A stretch of 64,000 nucleotides of DNA from JADKCL01 sp031415375. GTDB taxonomy: Bacteria > Bacteroidota > Bacteroidia > J057 > JADKCL01. Below, in pieces: positions 41,745-52,358 of the stretch; position 1 is the stretch's first letter; every line of letters starts with the position of its first letter. A program made the translations under genes and the position numbers. The notes below the pieces were generated by a model that worked only from the letters and a program-made list of their open reading frames with translations, searched no databases and had not been told where the DNA came from. The stretch lies in the NCBI GenBank assembly GCA_031415375.1, contig JANORP010000263.1:1-64000 (forward strand). The letters are read 5' to 3'.

Positions 41745-43439
41745 TCAATCTTGGCCTTGCTGTGTCTGGATCGCGTTGTAGTTGGCGGTAAGATCGATCA
41801 TGTTGTAGTACCATCTGCGCTGCCCAGACTCATCTACAAATTGCTGCATATTGCTCGACCAATCATAAAATGCATCGCCACCAAAGATGTTTTGGCATCC
41901 CTCGGAAGAGTCGCTCACATTGTTGTTGATCTCCGTCGCGCCATCGTTGAGTGCCACATCGGGGTAGGCCGTGCTTGTGCCTTCAAATGCCTCGGCTTCA
42001 TCTTCTTGGCTAAATTCGATCGTCTCCTTGAGGTATTTTTTCCAAGCATTCACCTGCGTCTGCGTACAATTGGCCGCAAGACAAGCCGTTTCAAACTCGG
42101 TAAAAAGTGTGGTGATACGCGTAAAATCGTCGATCGCCGCCTGATCGGGCGCCTGCCCTTCGACGGGCGTCGTTTGCAGCAGTACAGCTGCGTCATTCGT
42201 TTGGTTCAAGTACCAATAGGCTGCATGATCGCGGTCTTTGCCCCAATCGCCAAGGACGTGAAAAATTTCAGCGAGCTTGTGCTGCACGGTAAAGCTAGAC
42301 TCACTCATGGCACCTGCTGCGCCCGGCAAGCCAGCGAGGGCATCATTGGTGACACTCATGCCACCACGCAAACCAGCCATTCCACCGGGATGCATATTGA
42401 AACCGTTGCCATCTGTTTGGTCAAATGCCAGTACATCATCGGAGTTTTGAACCAAGAGGTGGCTGTTGCGACCGCCAGCTTGCCGCCCTTTGTGCAAGCC
42501 TAGCGTCGTGAGGATGGTTTGCGGCTGTATATGCCGATGCGAATCACCATCTCCAGGCTCCGTCGAGCCAATATAGGTCTTGCAGTGTTTGACCTGTGTA
42601 TCACCCGTCCCTTCTACCCAAGCCACGGCAAATGTATCGTTCCAATCTGCTGAATTTGCTGAGTCCAATGTGCGACGTAGGCTAGTGATATTGGTGATCT
42701 CGGCAGTGTCACTCCAAAGTCCATGGCGCACAATGGTGATGTCTCTGAAAAAATCATACAAGGTAGCCTCACTCGCCGATCCAAAGTCGGGGAGGGCAAT
42801 CTCGGTATTGTCGGCTTTTGTGAGGCTCGTATTGGTGGTATCCTTGTCCATATAATTCAGGCGCGCCTGATCATTGGTCTGGTTGGCAAACTCGCCCATC
42901 ACAGTCCGAATGAAGCTTCCCCCAGGCTTCCCATCCACGGTCAAACCATTGGCGGCTTGCAAGAGTGCAATCCCCATGATCACCTTATCGGTGACGATCT
43001 TTGGATTGTCTGCGATCGTCCCTTGCAGGTCATGCGGCACGGTGTAATCGATGCCTGTCACGTTTTGCGAGACATATTCACAAATCCTGATCGCCGAATT
43101 GTAGTTGTATTGCACACTGTTGTCCCATTCATTGTCGGCTGAGCCACCGATCAAGAATGCCCTTGCATCGCTGATGTTTACGGCAGCCGCAGTCACGACC
43201 ACTCCCTGATTGACTGCAAATAGATTGGCATTGGCTGCGTTTGTGGTTGCGGTAAAGCCTCCATGGCTGAGTGTATCGGTCAGCAGCGTGGTTGCACTGT
43301 CACCGGTTTCGGCATCTTGTTTTTGGATAGGATTCGCCGTCAACGAAAAAGCGGGTGCTGTTCTGGTTTGGCCACCCACAGATTCCAATGAACCATTTAC
43401 AGCAGTTGCAGGCGCAGTTGTTTTTTGAAGTTCTGACAT
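41745..43439 (-). CDS. Large protein with an effector-like N-terminus, function unknown
   Basis: A 564-residue protein with no signal peptide and no membrane segment. The N-terminal 45 residues are disordered and carry PAFSLTANPIQKQD. As I recall, similar phrases open many Bacteroidota polymorphic toxins and contractile-injection-system cargo proteins. Residues about 60-330 are a helical, Asn/Asp/Thr-rich domain with no recognised motif. A Gly/Met-rich patch follows (GNGFNMHPGGMAGLRGGM, about 345-362) and then helical segments to the end. Its gene is followed at 6 bp by a lipoprotein gene. No injection-system structural genes are in the window. Confidence 0.6.
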   Translation of the reverse strand: MSELQKTTAPATAVNGSLESVGGQTRTAPAFSLTANPIQKQDAETGDSATTLLTDTLSHGGFTATTNAANANLFAVNQGVVVTAAAVNISDARAFLIGGSADNEWDNSVQYNYNSAIRICEYVSQNVTGIDYTVPHDLQGTIADNPKIVTDKVIMGIALLQAANGLTVDGKPGGSFIRTVMGEFANQTNDQARLNYMDKDTTNTSLTKADNTEIALPDFGSASEATLYDFFRDITIVRHGLWSDTAEITNITSLRRTLDSANSADWNDTFAVAWVEGTGDTQVKHCKTYIGSTEPGDGDSHRHIQPQTILTTLGLHKGRQAGGRNSHLLVQNSDDVLAFDQTDGNGFNMHPGGMAGLRGGMSVTNDALAGLPGAAGAMSESSFTVQHKLAEIFHVLGDWGKDRDHAAYWYLNQTNDAAVLLQTTPVEGQAPDQAAIDDFTRITTLFTEFETACLAANCTQTQVNAWKKYLKETIEFSQEDEAEAFEGTSTAYPDVALNDGATEINNNVSDSSEGCQNIFGGDAFYDWSSNMQQFVDESGQRRWYYNMIDLTANYNAIQTQQGQD

Positions 43440-43549
43440 AAGATAAATTTTGGCTATGCGATGAATCGTAGGTCAAGATAGCAAATTATCCGCTCCGAAA
43501 TCAAACTATTTTGCTGGACGATGCAAGCTCACTGCAGTTGAGCCGCACT

Positions 43550-46500
43550 TCAGTCAATTCCCTCTTCTTTGCGGGCATGGGCACGCCTGCCTATGAAATC
43601 CTTGAGGCGGTCGAAGTCTTTTTTGTAGAAAAGGCCCGAGCCCCGCGACACGTTGTTGGTGGAGCTGAGGCTAAAATCTTCCCGGTTGAAGATCTCCATG
43701 ACCATTTGCCCTGCAGTGGGATCGAGATTGCCGGTCGTGTCGGGCTTAGGCAAGACCTTAATGAGTACGCTCAGGTCGCCGATGCTCAGGCTGCCGGTGC
43801 TGTTGCCGATGAGGTTGCCGTTGCGCTCGACGGTCACCCGATCGTTGAAGAGGCTGGCCCGCAAGGCCAACTGCACGTCTTGAAACTCGTTGGAGTTGAC
43901 CTCGACGCCTAGCTTGGGGTCGCTAAATGCCTGCGACAACCAGTGATTGACTTGGTTGGAGACCAATTCCGAGATGCTGGAGGTGACGCCGGCGGCGGCA
44001 CTGCTGCCCGTGAATCCGCTGTTGGGACTGCTGAATCGCCTGAACATGAGCAAGCTCACAACTTGTTTGTTGAGTTCTTGGTCATCGTATTGTATTCCCC
44101 TGAAATAGGAAGCCAAGCCTAGCACGTCTTGCTCTGAAAGCTGATCGAGGCGCAGCTCCAAGTTGATCTCTGGTGTCAAGAGCGACCCTTTCATGCGCAT
44201 CACAATATCTACGGGCACACGGTTGCCACCACCTCCACTAGCCACGATTGGACTGATGTCGGCACTCACTTTATAGACGGCCTCCAAGTCCAGCTGCGCA
44301 TCAAATGGGTCTCCATTCCAAACAATTCGCCCACCAGAATTCACGTCAAATTTCTTGTTGAGGACGTTTTCCATCGTGAAGTGGTAATCCCCTTTGCTCA
44401 CGGTATAGGCGCCAAACATATTGAACTCACCATCTGGCGTGAGCAGAATGTTGATGGCCCCTTCGCCATTTGCCTCGATGATATCCCCTGCAAATTCATC
44501 AAATATGAGGCGCACACGGGCATTTTTGCGGGCATTGACGCTGAGCGACATTTGCATGCCGCCAAAGTCTAGTTTGGTATTTTTGGCGAGTGTGTCACCT
44601 TTTTGGATGAAATTGACGAAGTCCAAGCGATTGGCGCTGGTATAACTGCTGATCGGAATATCGAGCCAAGAGTCCTCGCCAGTATTGACCCAAGCCTCAA
44701 TGATCGGGGATGCGATGGTGCCCTTGACACGGGCCGAGTCGCCATCGAGCACGACGTGGCCATAAAAGACGTCATTGTCTTTTTTGCGCGTGTCCATCAA
44801 AACCAGGTTGTTGAGCTTGCTCACATGCATATCGAGCTTTACACCCAAGGGATCATTGTACCAAACATGGCCATTAAGTTCTGCTGAGCCGCGTGCTGTA
44901 TCCCTGATGACGAGGTGGGAGAGGTCGATGCGCTCATTGTCAAACAAGATTTGTCCATCGCCAATGCGAAATGGCGCATTGAGATAATCTACCTTCAAGG
45001 AGGTGTTGGTGAAACGTGCAACGCCCCTGAGCTCGGGCTTGGCACCCGTGCCCCTGATCTTAAAATCGTCCAATGCCACCCGCCCTTCCATATCACTCAA
45101 TATCCCCTCCACAAATGGTGCAACCCATGACAATTGCAAGCTTGAGGAGTCAGCATCAAAATGCAAGGAGTCGCTTCTCACATTGTACCAACCTTTGGTG
45201 ATCACAGAGTCTTGCCCCCAATGGCCGATCTCTACCCGCATACCTGCATAGTCTGGCCCAAAGATATAGGGCCACCCAGCATAGAAGCGCATGCCGATAC
45301 TATCAACTTGTTGATATCTGAAATTTTCAATTTCACCACTGCCATAGATCGACGGTTGACCGCTGAAGAGGTTCCAAGCGCCAAAGGTGGCACGCTTGAG
45401 TGTGCCATCGATGTCCAGCGTGCTGTCAAGCACGCCCAATACATTGCGCAAGCTCAGATTGCGCAGATCGACATTGAGCAAATCTTTACGATCTCGTGAT
45501 ACGACTCCACCGATTGCGATTTCCTGTCCTTCGCAGCTCAATTTCAAGCTGTTGACATGGTATCGGCTGATCAGGGAGTCGGTCTTTACCTTTGCGAGGC
45601 TCGGCGGTTTCTCGTAGAAGTGGTCGATGGAATTGTTGCCTGCAAATTTCCAAGTTTTACCCCTGATCGAGATTTTGGATTCTCCAGATCGGATGATGGA
45701 ATTGATTTCGCCACCAGCCTTGAAATTGGTTTGGGCGACGATGATGTATTCGCTGCCGATCTCTCGTTGGGAGGCCTTGAGGAAATAATCGACTTGGTTG
45801 GCATCGGCTGTGGGCTCAAAGACGACATTTTCAAAATGGACGTCTTTGCCGATGGCGAGTTGCTTGATGGAAACATAAGCCTGCCCGAGCAAGAAATTTT
45901 GTGTGCCATCCTTTTGCAAGGAGAGAAAGATCGAGTCCCGGTCCATTCCCACCGTCCCAAAGCCAACTGAGTCAGATGTGATCTCGATGTCCAATTCCTC
46001 AACCGACCCGTGCTCAAAGCTCACCCGCATCTCTGTGCCAGGCTCCAAGTACAAGGGCACTTGGAAAAAAGCCAAGGCATGGTTGAATTCTGCCTTGGTG
46101 CGCAGGGTATCCTGAAACCTGAAGGCCTCGGGCTCCACGATTTTTTGGGCATAATAGGCATCGGTGAGGGAGTCCTTGTTTTTGATATAAAGCCGCGTTT
46201 CCTTGGCGAGGTTGCTGATCACCTCCACAGCCTTGGGGTATTTGAATTCACCCAACAGGTCCATATCTGCCAGCGAACTCCGCAATTTGATCAGGTGCCG
46301 ATTTTGGGCATCGCGCTTGCTCGACAGGACCATATTGCGCAGGGCGAGCGAATCCACGCTCCCACTGCGCACCAAACTGGCTTGCAAAAAACGCATTTTG
46401 CCTGTGTAGTCCTCAAGCTCTGTTCCCTCGACGTCGATGTTTACGATCGCAGAGAGAAACACAGAATCATTGGGGAGTACGTCATAGTGCGCCAAGTCGA

Positions 46501-48364
46501 GGCGCCCTACGTCACCCACGACAAAGAAGTGCTGGGCAGAGTCTGGCACATCCATATCCACGGTGACCGAAGCATTGCCTTCCTTGTCGATCACATCGAC
46601 CTCTCCTGAAATATGGTAGCCACGCAGTTTTACATCTTTGGTGGTGACGGCATCGAGGTGGTGCCCCTCGATATCTGAGTTGGTGAGCTTGCCATCAATG
46701 TCGGCCGACATCCTGCCAAACTCAGTTCCTGAGCCATTGATCTTGCCTTCGAAGTTGAAGTAGCGCGATGTAAATGGCAACTCGGCTTCCAGGGCGACAA
46801 AATTGATGTCTTGTGTGCTCACCCAGCCGTCATAGCTGATGTCCTTTGCTTTGGGAGGCAGGATCAGGTGCAGGTTGGAACTCAGGTTGCCGAATGCTGA
46901 GGTCATATCGGCATTGACGACAAAGTCATTGATGCCTCCCAAAAACTTGCCATTGATGCCGCAGGTTTGGAAGCGCGCCAACCAAGGCGGCAGACTCATG
47001 CTGGGCAAGAGGCGCTTGATTTCAGCAAAGCTGAATTGGCTGTCTTTGAACTTGATGTCCATCAAGATATCGTCGCCTTTCGTGTATTCCAAGAGGCGCG
47101 CATTGAGGTGCAAGCGCGTGTGGTCCAAGTATTCCACATCGAGATCGGGCGCTTTGAGCTGCGCCAACGATCCAGTGACAGGTCCACGTAAACGCACGAT
47201 CCCTTGCAAGGGAATCTCTGTCCCAGGTAGCAGTGCCTGCAACTCTTCAAACGATACCACGCCGCCCACGATCCCAAGTTTGAACCGCAAGGCATCCTCG
47301 TCGATGTAGTCGGTGAGTGCGACTGTCGTGCGCAAATGTGTATGCTCCATGAGCCCGATATCGAGCGAATCGCTGTAGATACCCTTCATATCGCCATACA
47401 GATACCCAGCGAGTTGCAGCGGCTCGGCAAGCGGCATATCATTGGGGAGTAAGCGATTGAGTGTCTTAAAATCAAATTTGGAGGGTCTGAAATGCGCGGA
47501 AAACACGGGGTAAAACCCGGTCCAGCCGCTGTCTGGGCGAATGTCCTCCAACTCCGCATCAAAATCCAGCAGGGTGCGCCCGATCACGAGCCGCGTATTT
47601 TCCATGCAGATCGTAAGGTGCGAAGCCGTCTTTGGCTTGAGTACAATCAGGTAATCTGAACTCAGCGAATGGATCATTTGCTGCGAATTGACCTCCTCTA
47701 GACTCAGGCCCCGCACGTGCCCATACATATGTTGCTCGGGCGTAAAGTGAAAGCCGAGGTCGGCTTGGATGGGGTGAACGTTCAGATTTTTGAAATTGAT
47801 CTGCTTGCCTGGCAGCAGCACACTATCACTTCGTGTGGAGTCGATCATGCTGAACCTGCCGCCGTGCAGTTCGACCTCGGGAAAATCCAGATCAAGTTTG
47901 ATCGGCTTGGAGGGTGTCGTGTCGGTGCTAGTGCCATTGAGGAAATCATAATTCCAGATGGAATCACAGCGACTGCGGTACAGATGTGCCTCAGGCTCGA
48001 CGAGCATCACATGGCTAAACTTGATGGATTGCACGCCACGTGGCGATAGCAGAAAATTGGTGAGTGAAAAACTCGCGAAGCCCAGCTTCAATTCCTTGAC
48101 TGCAAAGATCGTCTGTCGCTGTGCATCCTTCATTTTGAGATCACCCAGCACGACATGTGCTGGCAGATCCACATCGACCCTACCGATCTCCACCGGCACC
48201 CCCAAGGCATCGCTCACGATCTGCGCGACATAGGGTACAAGCTGATTTTGAGCCCATTGCGAGCGCAATCCCCAAAGTGCCAGCAAGATCAGCAGGCATA
48301 GGAATACGCCCACAACACGTAGGGTTCGAAAGATATTTTTGAGGAAGCGCTTCAAAACATTCAA
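43550..48364 (-). CDS. TamB-like translocation and assembly module protein (DUF490)
   Basis: A very long protein (1604 residues from TTG 48364) with an N-terminal membrane anchor (about 15-35, VVGVFLCLLILLALWGLRS) and then long repetitive beta structure. A C-terminal TamB/DUF490 domain covers the last 350 residues or so, with phrases such as VPVDIVMRMKGSLLTPEINLEL and LGLASYFRGIQY. TamB/AsmA-like proteins form a periplasm-spanning groove for phospholipid transport or outer-membrane protein assembly. The first TTG lies inside a TATATTTG motif (48369 to 48362), so the in-frame TTG at 48355 (MKRFLKN) may be the real start. No tamA-like gene is adjacent. Confidence 0.88.
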   Translation of the reverse strand: MNVLKRFLKNIFRTLRVVGVFLCLLILLALWGLRSQWAQNQLVPYVAQIVSDALGVPVEIGRVDVDLPAHVVLGDLKMKDAQRQTIFAVKELKLGFASFSLTNFLLSPRGVQSIKFSHVMLVEPEAHLYRSRCDSIWNYDFLNGTSTDTTPSKPIKLDLDFPEVELHGGRFSMIDSTRSDSVLLPGKQINFKNLNVHPIQADLGFHFTPEQHMYGHVRGLSLEEVNSQQMIHSLSSDYLIVLKPKTASHLTICMENTRLVIGRTLLDFDAELEDIRPDSGWTGFYPVFSAHFRPSKFDFKTLNRLLPNDMPLAEPLQLAGYLYGDMKGIYSDSLDIGLMEHTHLRTTVALTDYIDEDALRFKLGIVGGVVSFEELQALLPGTEIPLQGIVRLRGPVTGSLAQLKAPDLDVEYLDHTRLHLNARLLEYTKGDDILMDIKFKDSQFSFAEIKRLLPSMSLPPWLARFQTCGINGKFLGGINDFVVNADMTSAFGNLSSNLHLILPPKAKDISYDGWVSTQDINFVALEAELPFTSRYFNFEGKINGSGTEFGRMSADIDGKLTNSDIEGHHLDAVTTKDVKLRGYHISGEVDVIDKEGNASVTVDMDVPDSAQHFFVVGDVGRLDLAHYDVLPNDSVFLSAIVNIDVEGTELEDYTGKMRFLQASLVRSGSVDSLALRNMVLSSKRDAQNRHLIKLRSSLADMDLLGEFKYPKAVEVISNLAKETRLYIKNKDSLTDAYYAQKIVEPEAFRFQDTLRTKAEFNHALAFFQVPLYLEPGTEMRVSFEHGSVEELDIEITSDSVGFGTVGMDRDSIFLSLQKDGTQNFLLGQAYVSIKQLAIGKDVHFENVVFEPTADANQVDYFLKASQREIGSEYIIVAQTNFKAGGEINSIIRSGESKISIRGKTWKFAGNNSIDHFYEKPPSLAKVKTDSLISRYHVNSLKLSCEGQEIAIGGVVSRDRKDLLNVDLRNLSLRNVLGVLDSTLDIDGTLKRATFGAWNLFSGQPSIYGSGEIENFRYQQVDSIGMRFYAGWPYIFGPDYAGMRVEIGHWGQDSVITKGWYNVRSDSLHFDADSSSLQLSWVAPFVEGILSDMEGRVALDDFKIRGTGAKPELRGVARFTNTSLKVDYLNAPFRIGDGQILFDNERIDLSHLVIRDTARGSAELNGHVWYNDPLGVKLDMHVSKLNNLVLMDTRKKDNDVFYGHVVLDGDSARVKGTIASPIIEAWVNTGEDSWLDIPISSYTSANRLDFVNFIQKGDTLAKNTKLDFGGMQMSLSVNARKNARVRLIFDEFAGDIIEANGEGAINILLTPDGEFNMFGAYTVSKGDYHFTMENVLNKKFDVNSGGRIVWNGDPFDAQLDLEAVYKVSADISPIVASGGGGNRVPVDIVMRMKGSLLTPEINLELRLDQLSEQDVLGLASYFRGIQYDDQELNKQVVSLLMFRRFSSPNSGFTGSSAAAGVTSSISELVSNQVNHWLSQAFSDPKLGVEVNSNEFQDVQLALRASLFNDRVTVERNGNLIGNSTGSLSIGDLSVLIKVLPKPDTTGNLDPTAGQMVMEIFNREDFSLSSTNNVSRGSGLFYKKDFDRLKDFIGRRAHARKEEGID

Positions 48365-48593
48365 ATATACGAAAAGTGAATGGGTTGGCGAGGTTGTAGG
48401 TAGCAGTTGGCAATTAGAAGTTGGAAATGAGCGATTGTAGAAAGAGGAAGGAGAACGCTGGCTAATGCCGCCGGGTTTTTGTTTCTAGGGACATTATGGA
48501 TCGCGACACATGGCCCTGGGATGTCAGTAAAGTTTCCGGAAATCTCTCGGCAATGCCGTACATTGCTGGGAGATTTCAAGATACAGACAGAAG

Positions 48594-50342
48594 ATGATTC
48601 CACAATCTCCATTGCGATTTTCATTGATAGGTGCAGCTTTCACCTTTTTGATTGTTGTAGGCGCTGCATCCTTGCAAGCGCAGATTTCCAAAGACGGTCA
48701 TTTCCCACAAGGGATATCGCTTGCCAGGGAAGCTCGGCTATTGGACGACGGGGCCTATGATGATTCCTTGGAATCTGAACGGTTTTGGCAGGTCGAGGAG
48801 CATGATACCCTCCTCGTCAGCTGCATCACAGATCCAAAACTCATCGCAGAGATACGCATCGCCTATGCGCATTGCGATACGACGCCTGACTTCCATGAAA
48901 GTCTATTACAACGATCGGAGATCAAAGCAGCCTTGCTCAGCAATTCTAATGAGTCTATTTTTCTTGCCTTGGCTTCTATAAAGCAATTTCATTTCGATAC
49001 CACCCGGTATGTGTATGATGAAGAAACGATACGCATCCTCTTTGATCGTGCCCAGCGCGCCGATGATGGCAGCAAAGGCTACCTCGACGCTTTGCTTTGT
49101 GCCGATCCACTGCGTGCTCAGCCGCTGATCATCGCACTTCTAGAGCTAGCAAAACTTACGCTGGATGAGCAGCAAAATTGGCTTTTCACGCTCAGGTTTA
49201 CGCCGGCAACCTTGGAAGTGACCCATTTTTTAGCGAAACGGATGGGTCAGAAACCGTCTCCAATTGCCGATATTGATCTCAGAATCGATGCTTTTGAAAC
49301 CCTGTGTGAGTTATATTTACATAGCCATTCACCAGAGCGCGAGATCATCAGTCAGCTTTTACTCGAGCACTATCAAGCAGCCAAAGAGCCCGAAAAACTG
49401 CGGTATTCGATATTGTCTGCCTTTGCAAATAATCCCACACCGGAATTGCTTCCGCTATTGCTCCAATATCAAGACGATGAAAAATTGGCCCACCATGTGC
49501 GTGCGGCAATTGTGAAAGTCAATGGTGCGGCAGCCCAGTCCTTGGTACGGGAAATGCTCGTGGACGAATACCAATACTTCGACGGACTTTCGCAAATCCC
49601 TGTGGCATGGGCTGGAGATACTGAGGGAGCGCTCAAGATCTTCCTCAAATATGAAAGCGATGAGCATGGGGATTATGGACATCGTGATATCCTAGAACGC
49701 TGCTGGCGAATGGGCGGCCGCCCAATGGCAGTGGGCTATCTAGCAGCACTTGAAAACTCTTCTGGAAAATTGGAATTAGAGGAATATTTGCGCCTTCGCT
49801 ACCTACCCATCGACGACCAGCATCCTCTCAGCATCTTAGCCGACACGTTTTTTGAAATTGGCTTGTTGGAGCAGCCATTCACCAATCAAGAATTGGAAAA
49901 CATTCGGGCCGAAAACCTAGTGGATGAGAACACCAATTTTGCAGAGATTTTGATCCGACAACTTCCTTGTTTCGTACCCGCAAGTGAAATGGAATCTTGG
50001 AATTCTGGTTCCTGCGATTATTTCTTGAAACTGATCGTGCCAGCCTCCAAAGGCAAGTTGCATGGCCTAGAATGCTACGATCACACCTACGATGTAACTT
50101 GGAATGAATATAAAAACACCACCTGCCTCATCTTCCGTGAAAAAGCCTACATGTTTGATGGGGACAACCATTCGTACAGCCGATCGAAGGATGACAATGA
50201 CATCGTCGTAGGCATGCTCCTCTCAGAAGTTGGAGCGATCGAGCGTTTCGTGCCATTCCAAATCGACAACAAAGCCGCCTGCCTCTTCGCCGAACCCAGC
50301 AAGGCCAAAAAGGCCATCGCAACCCTACGTCTCGAAGAATGA
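48594..50342 (+). CDS. Exported HEAT-like repeat protein, first of a paralogous pair
   Basis: A 582-residue protein with a signal peptide (MIPQSPLRFSLIGAAFTFLI, cleavage near SLQAQ). The mature part is mostly helical with HEAT-like units (about 150-400), including GALKIFLKYES and the segment GGRPMAVGYLAALENSSG. The C-terminal quarter is beta-rich. The same architecture and the GG-PMA-YL segment recur in the next gene, so the two arose by tandem duplication. Function unknown; likely periplasmic. Confidence 0.78.
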   Translation: MIPQSPLRFSLIGAAFTFLIVVGAASLQAQISKDGHFPQGISLAREARLLDDGAYDDSLESERFWQVEEHDTLLVSCITDPKLIAEIRIAYAHCDTTPDFHESLLQRSEIKAALLSNSNESIFLALASIKQFHFDTTRYVYDEETIRILFDRAQRADDGSKGYLDALLCADPLRAQPLIIALLELAKLTLDEQQNWLFTLRFTPATLEVTHFLAKRMGQKPSPIADIDLRIDAFETLCELYLHSHSPEREIISQLLLEHYQAAKEPEKLRYSILSAFANNPTPELLPLLLQYQDDEKLAHHVRAAIVKVNGAAAQSLVREMLVDEYQYFDGLSQIPVAWAGDTEGALKIFLKYESDEHGDYGHRDILERCWRMGGRPMAVGYLAALENSSGKLELEEYLRLRYLPIDDQHPLSILADTFFEIGLLEQPFTNQELENIRAENLVDENTNFAEILIRQLPCFVPASEMESWNSGSCDYFLKLIVPASKGKLHGLECYDHTYDVTWNEYKNTTCLIFREKAYMFDGDNHSYSRSKDDNDIVVGMLLSEVGAIERFVPFQIDNKAACLFAEPSKAKKAIATLRLEE

Positions 50343-50564
50343 TGCCCAGTCCATTCATCGCACATCAGCACCGCCCATCCGCCGATACCGACGGGTGGAA
50401 AATAGAAGCCCGTTTACCCTATTCTTTTCATCGCGTCTTGGCTTTGACATGTGTCAAGCGTGCATCCCCATCTTACCCTTTCCACACTGAGGCTGTATCT
50501 TTTTGAAGACGTTGTATTCTCTAGACAGTTCAAGCTTCTTTCACAACTAAAGTTTGCATTGTCT

Positions 50565-52274
50565 ATGTTCACGTTACACCTTCCAATTCTGAGCAGATTT
50601 AGCCTTGCCAGCATGATTCTTTGCCTTGCGGCAACATTGGTTTTCGGCCAATCGAATGCTGTTGCTTTCCAGCCCAGCACCCAGGAGACCAGCGATTTTT
50701 GGATCGACCCCGCAAACGGGAGTTTTGAAAATCAGGCATTTGATGCACCCCTTGCGCAGGATACCTTGCCGATCAGGCGGATCGACGATCCCCAGGAACT
50801 TGCACGGATCAAGGAGATGTACCGTGACGACAAACTGGCCCCCAAATTGGAGGATCTATGGCGAAGTGGCCCGCTGCTCACAGGTTTGATTCAAGCTGGA
50901 TTGCAGTCTAGCGACGCCAATGACCTGGTCAAGACTTTGGACAAAATCATCCAAATGGGCGAATACAGTTTTGATTTCAAATCGAACCCCGAAATCGATT
51001 CCCTGCTCGTCCGCCTGTCCCAAACGACGGGCGGATTCAAACAGAAGGCTATCTTGGCGCTCGCATCGTGCAGTCCTGTACATTGCACAGCGCGTATCAT
51101 GGCATTCATCACGCAAGAAGATGATGATCCCTCTGTGCGACAAAAAGTCTTCAGGGCACTCTCACATGCTTCTCAGACGCCCTCCATCATTGATTTCATC
51201 GGCGATTTTCTGGGGGACAAAGACCCTGGGACTGCGCTTGCGGCGTTCAATGCCCTTTGCGAACTACATTATGCTGACGGTTGTACCTTGCGGTCCCAAA
51301 TCAATGCCCTTCTCATCCCGTTTCTTGCATCCGCCAATTTGCAAGATCAGAACCTCGGACTCGGCATCCATCAACTGACCATGCATGCGAGTCGTGACTT
51401 GCTGCCGACGTATGAAAAACTCTATGAACTGAAAGGTCAAAACCAATATGCACTAGGCGCAATCGCCGAGCTAGATGGCGCCAAGGCGATCCCGCGCGTA
51501 GAGGCACTGATCGCAGACAAGGATAGGTCTTACCAAGCGATTCCCATGATCTCATTTGCTTGGAAAAATGATCCACAAGGTGCCCTGAAAGCAATTCTCG
51601 AATTGGAAAGGCTCCAAAAAGGCAGCTATCAACAGGAATTGTTGGAAATCGCATTCAACATGGGCGGACAACCGATGGCGGAGCGCTATCTTTCAGGAAT
51701 GTCACCTAGCAGTGGAATGGATGAATACGCTCCCTTCTATTTTCAAGAAATTACCGCCAAGCATCCGCTGCGTTCGAAGGCGACTGCACTTTACAATGCT
51801 GGCCTCATCGACCAACCCATTTCTGATGCGCAGCTGCTGGATTTGAAAAACACCGCACTTTTTGGGCATTTTCCAGACTATGGGGAGATCTTATTGCATT
51901 TCCTCCCCGGGTTTTTTGAGCTTGAAATAGATGCCGACTTTTATTACGCCTATTGTAATGGCCTCCTTTCCATAGCTGGGAGTCAATTCCAAACCGCTGA
52001 ATTTTATCTTCATAACAATTCTCCCGGCATGATGGATCCACCCTCCGAAATGTTTCTCCTTTACAAGGACGTGGGCTTTGCGATCGGCCCTTGTGCACCA
52101 GGCTCTGGGATTGGTGAACAAGATATCCTGCGTATGGTCAATCAACTGCTCGCATCGCAAGGCATTGAAAAACGCATCTCTCGCGTACCTGCAGACTACA
52201 ATTACTATATGCTGGAAGCGCCTAGCAAGCTCGCTCAAATCTACGAGGTTCTAGAATTGGTGGCATGGGAGTAG
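50565..52274 (+). CDS. Exported HEAT-like repeat protein, second of the paralogous pair
   Basis: A 569-residue protein with a signal peptide (start MFTLHLPILSRFSLASMILC, cleavage near VFGQS). HEAT-like helices cover the middle; GALKAILELERLQKGS and GGQPMAERYLSGMSPSSG align with the preceding gene. The ATG at 50565 is preferred to the GTG at 50451, which would add 38 residues before the signal peptide. The two copies have diverged strongly, so the duplication is old. Followed by a heptamer-repeat hairpin. Confidence 0.78.
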   Translation: MFTLHLPILSRFSLASMILCLAATLVFGQSNAVAFQPSTQETSDFWIDPANGSFENQAFDAPLAQDTLPIRRIDDPQELARIKEMYRDDKLAPKLEDLWRSGPLLTGLIQAGLQSSDANDLVKTLDKIIQMGEYSFDFKSNPEIDSLLVRLSQTTGGFKQKAILALASCSPVHCTARIMAFITQEDDDPSVRQKVFRALSHASQTPSIIDFIGDFLGDKDPGTALAAFNALCELHYADGCTLRSQINALLIPFLASANLQDQNLGLGIHQLTMHASRDLLPTYEKLYELKGQNQYALGAIAELDGAKAIPRVEALIADKDRSYQAIPMISFAWKNDPQGALKAILELERLQKGSYQQELLEIAFNMGGQPMAERYLSGMSPSSGMDEYAPFYFQEITAKHPLRSKATALYNAGLIDQPISDAQLLDLKNTALFGHFPDYGEILLHFLPGFFELEIDADFYYAYCNGLLSIAGSQFQTAEFYLHNNSPGMMDPPSEMFLLYKDVGFAIGPCAPGSGIGEQDILRMVNQLLASQGIEKRISRVPADYNYYMLEAPSKLAQIYEVLELVAWE

Positions 52275-52353
52275 TTGGCAGTTAGTAGTTAGCAGTTAGC
52301 AGTTAGCAGTTGGAGCCACGCAACTGCTAACTGCTACTTGCTAACTGCTAACT
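52275..52353. repeat. Long hairpin built of the TAGCAGT/ACTGCTA heptamer
   Basis: The left arm (52275-52312) holds TAGCAGT heptamers and the right arm (52321-52353) their complements, joined by an 8-base loop. The first 16 or so pairs are perfect, with mismatches further out. It lies between the second paralogue and tsaD and could end transcription of the former. Confidence 0.75.
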
Positions 52354-52358
52354 CCCCA

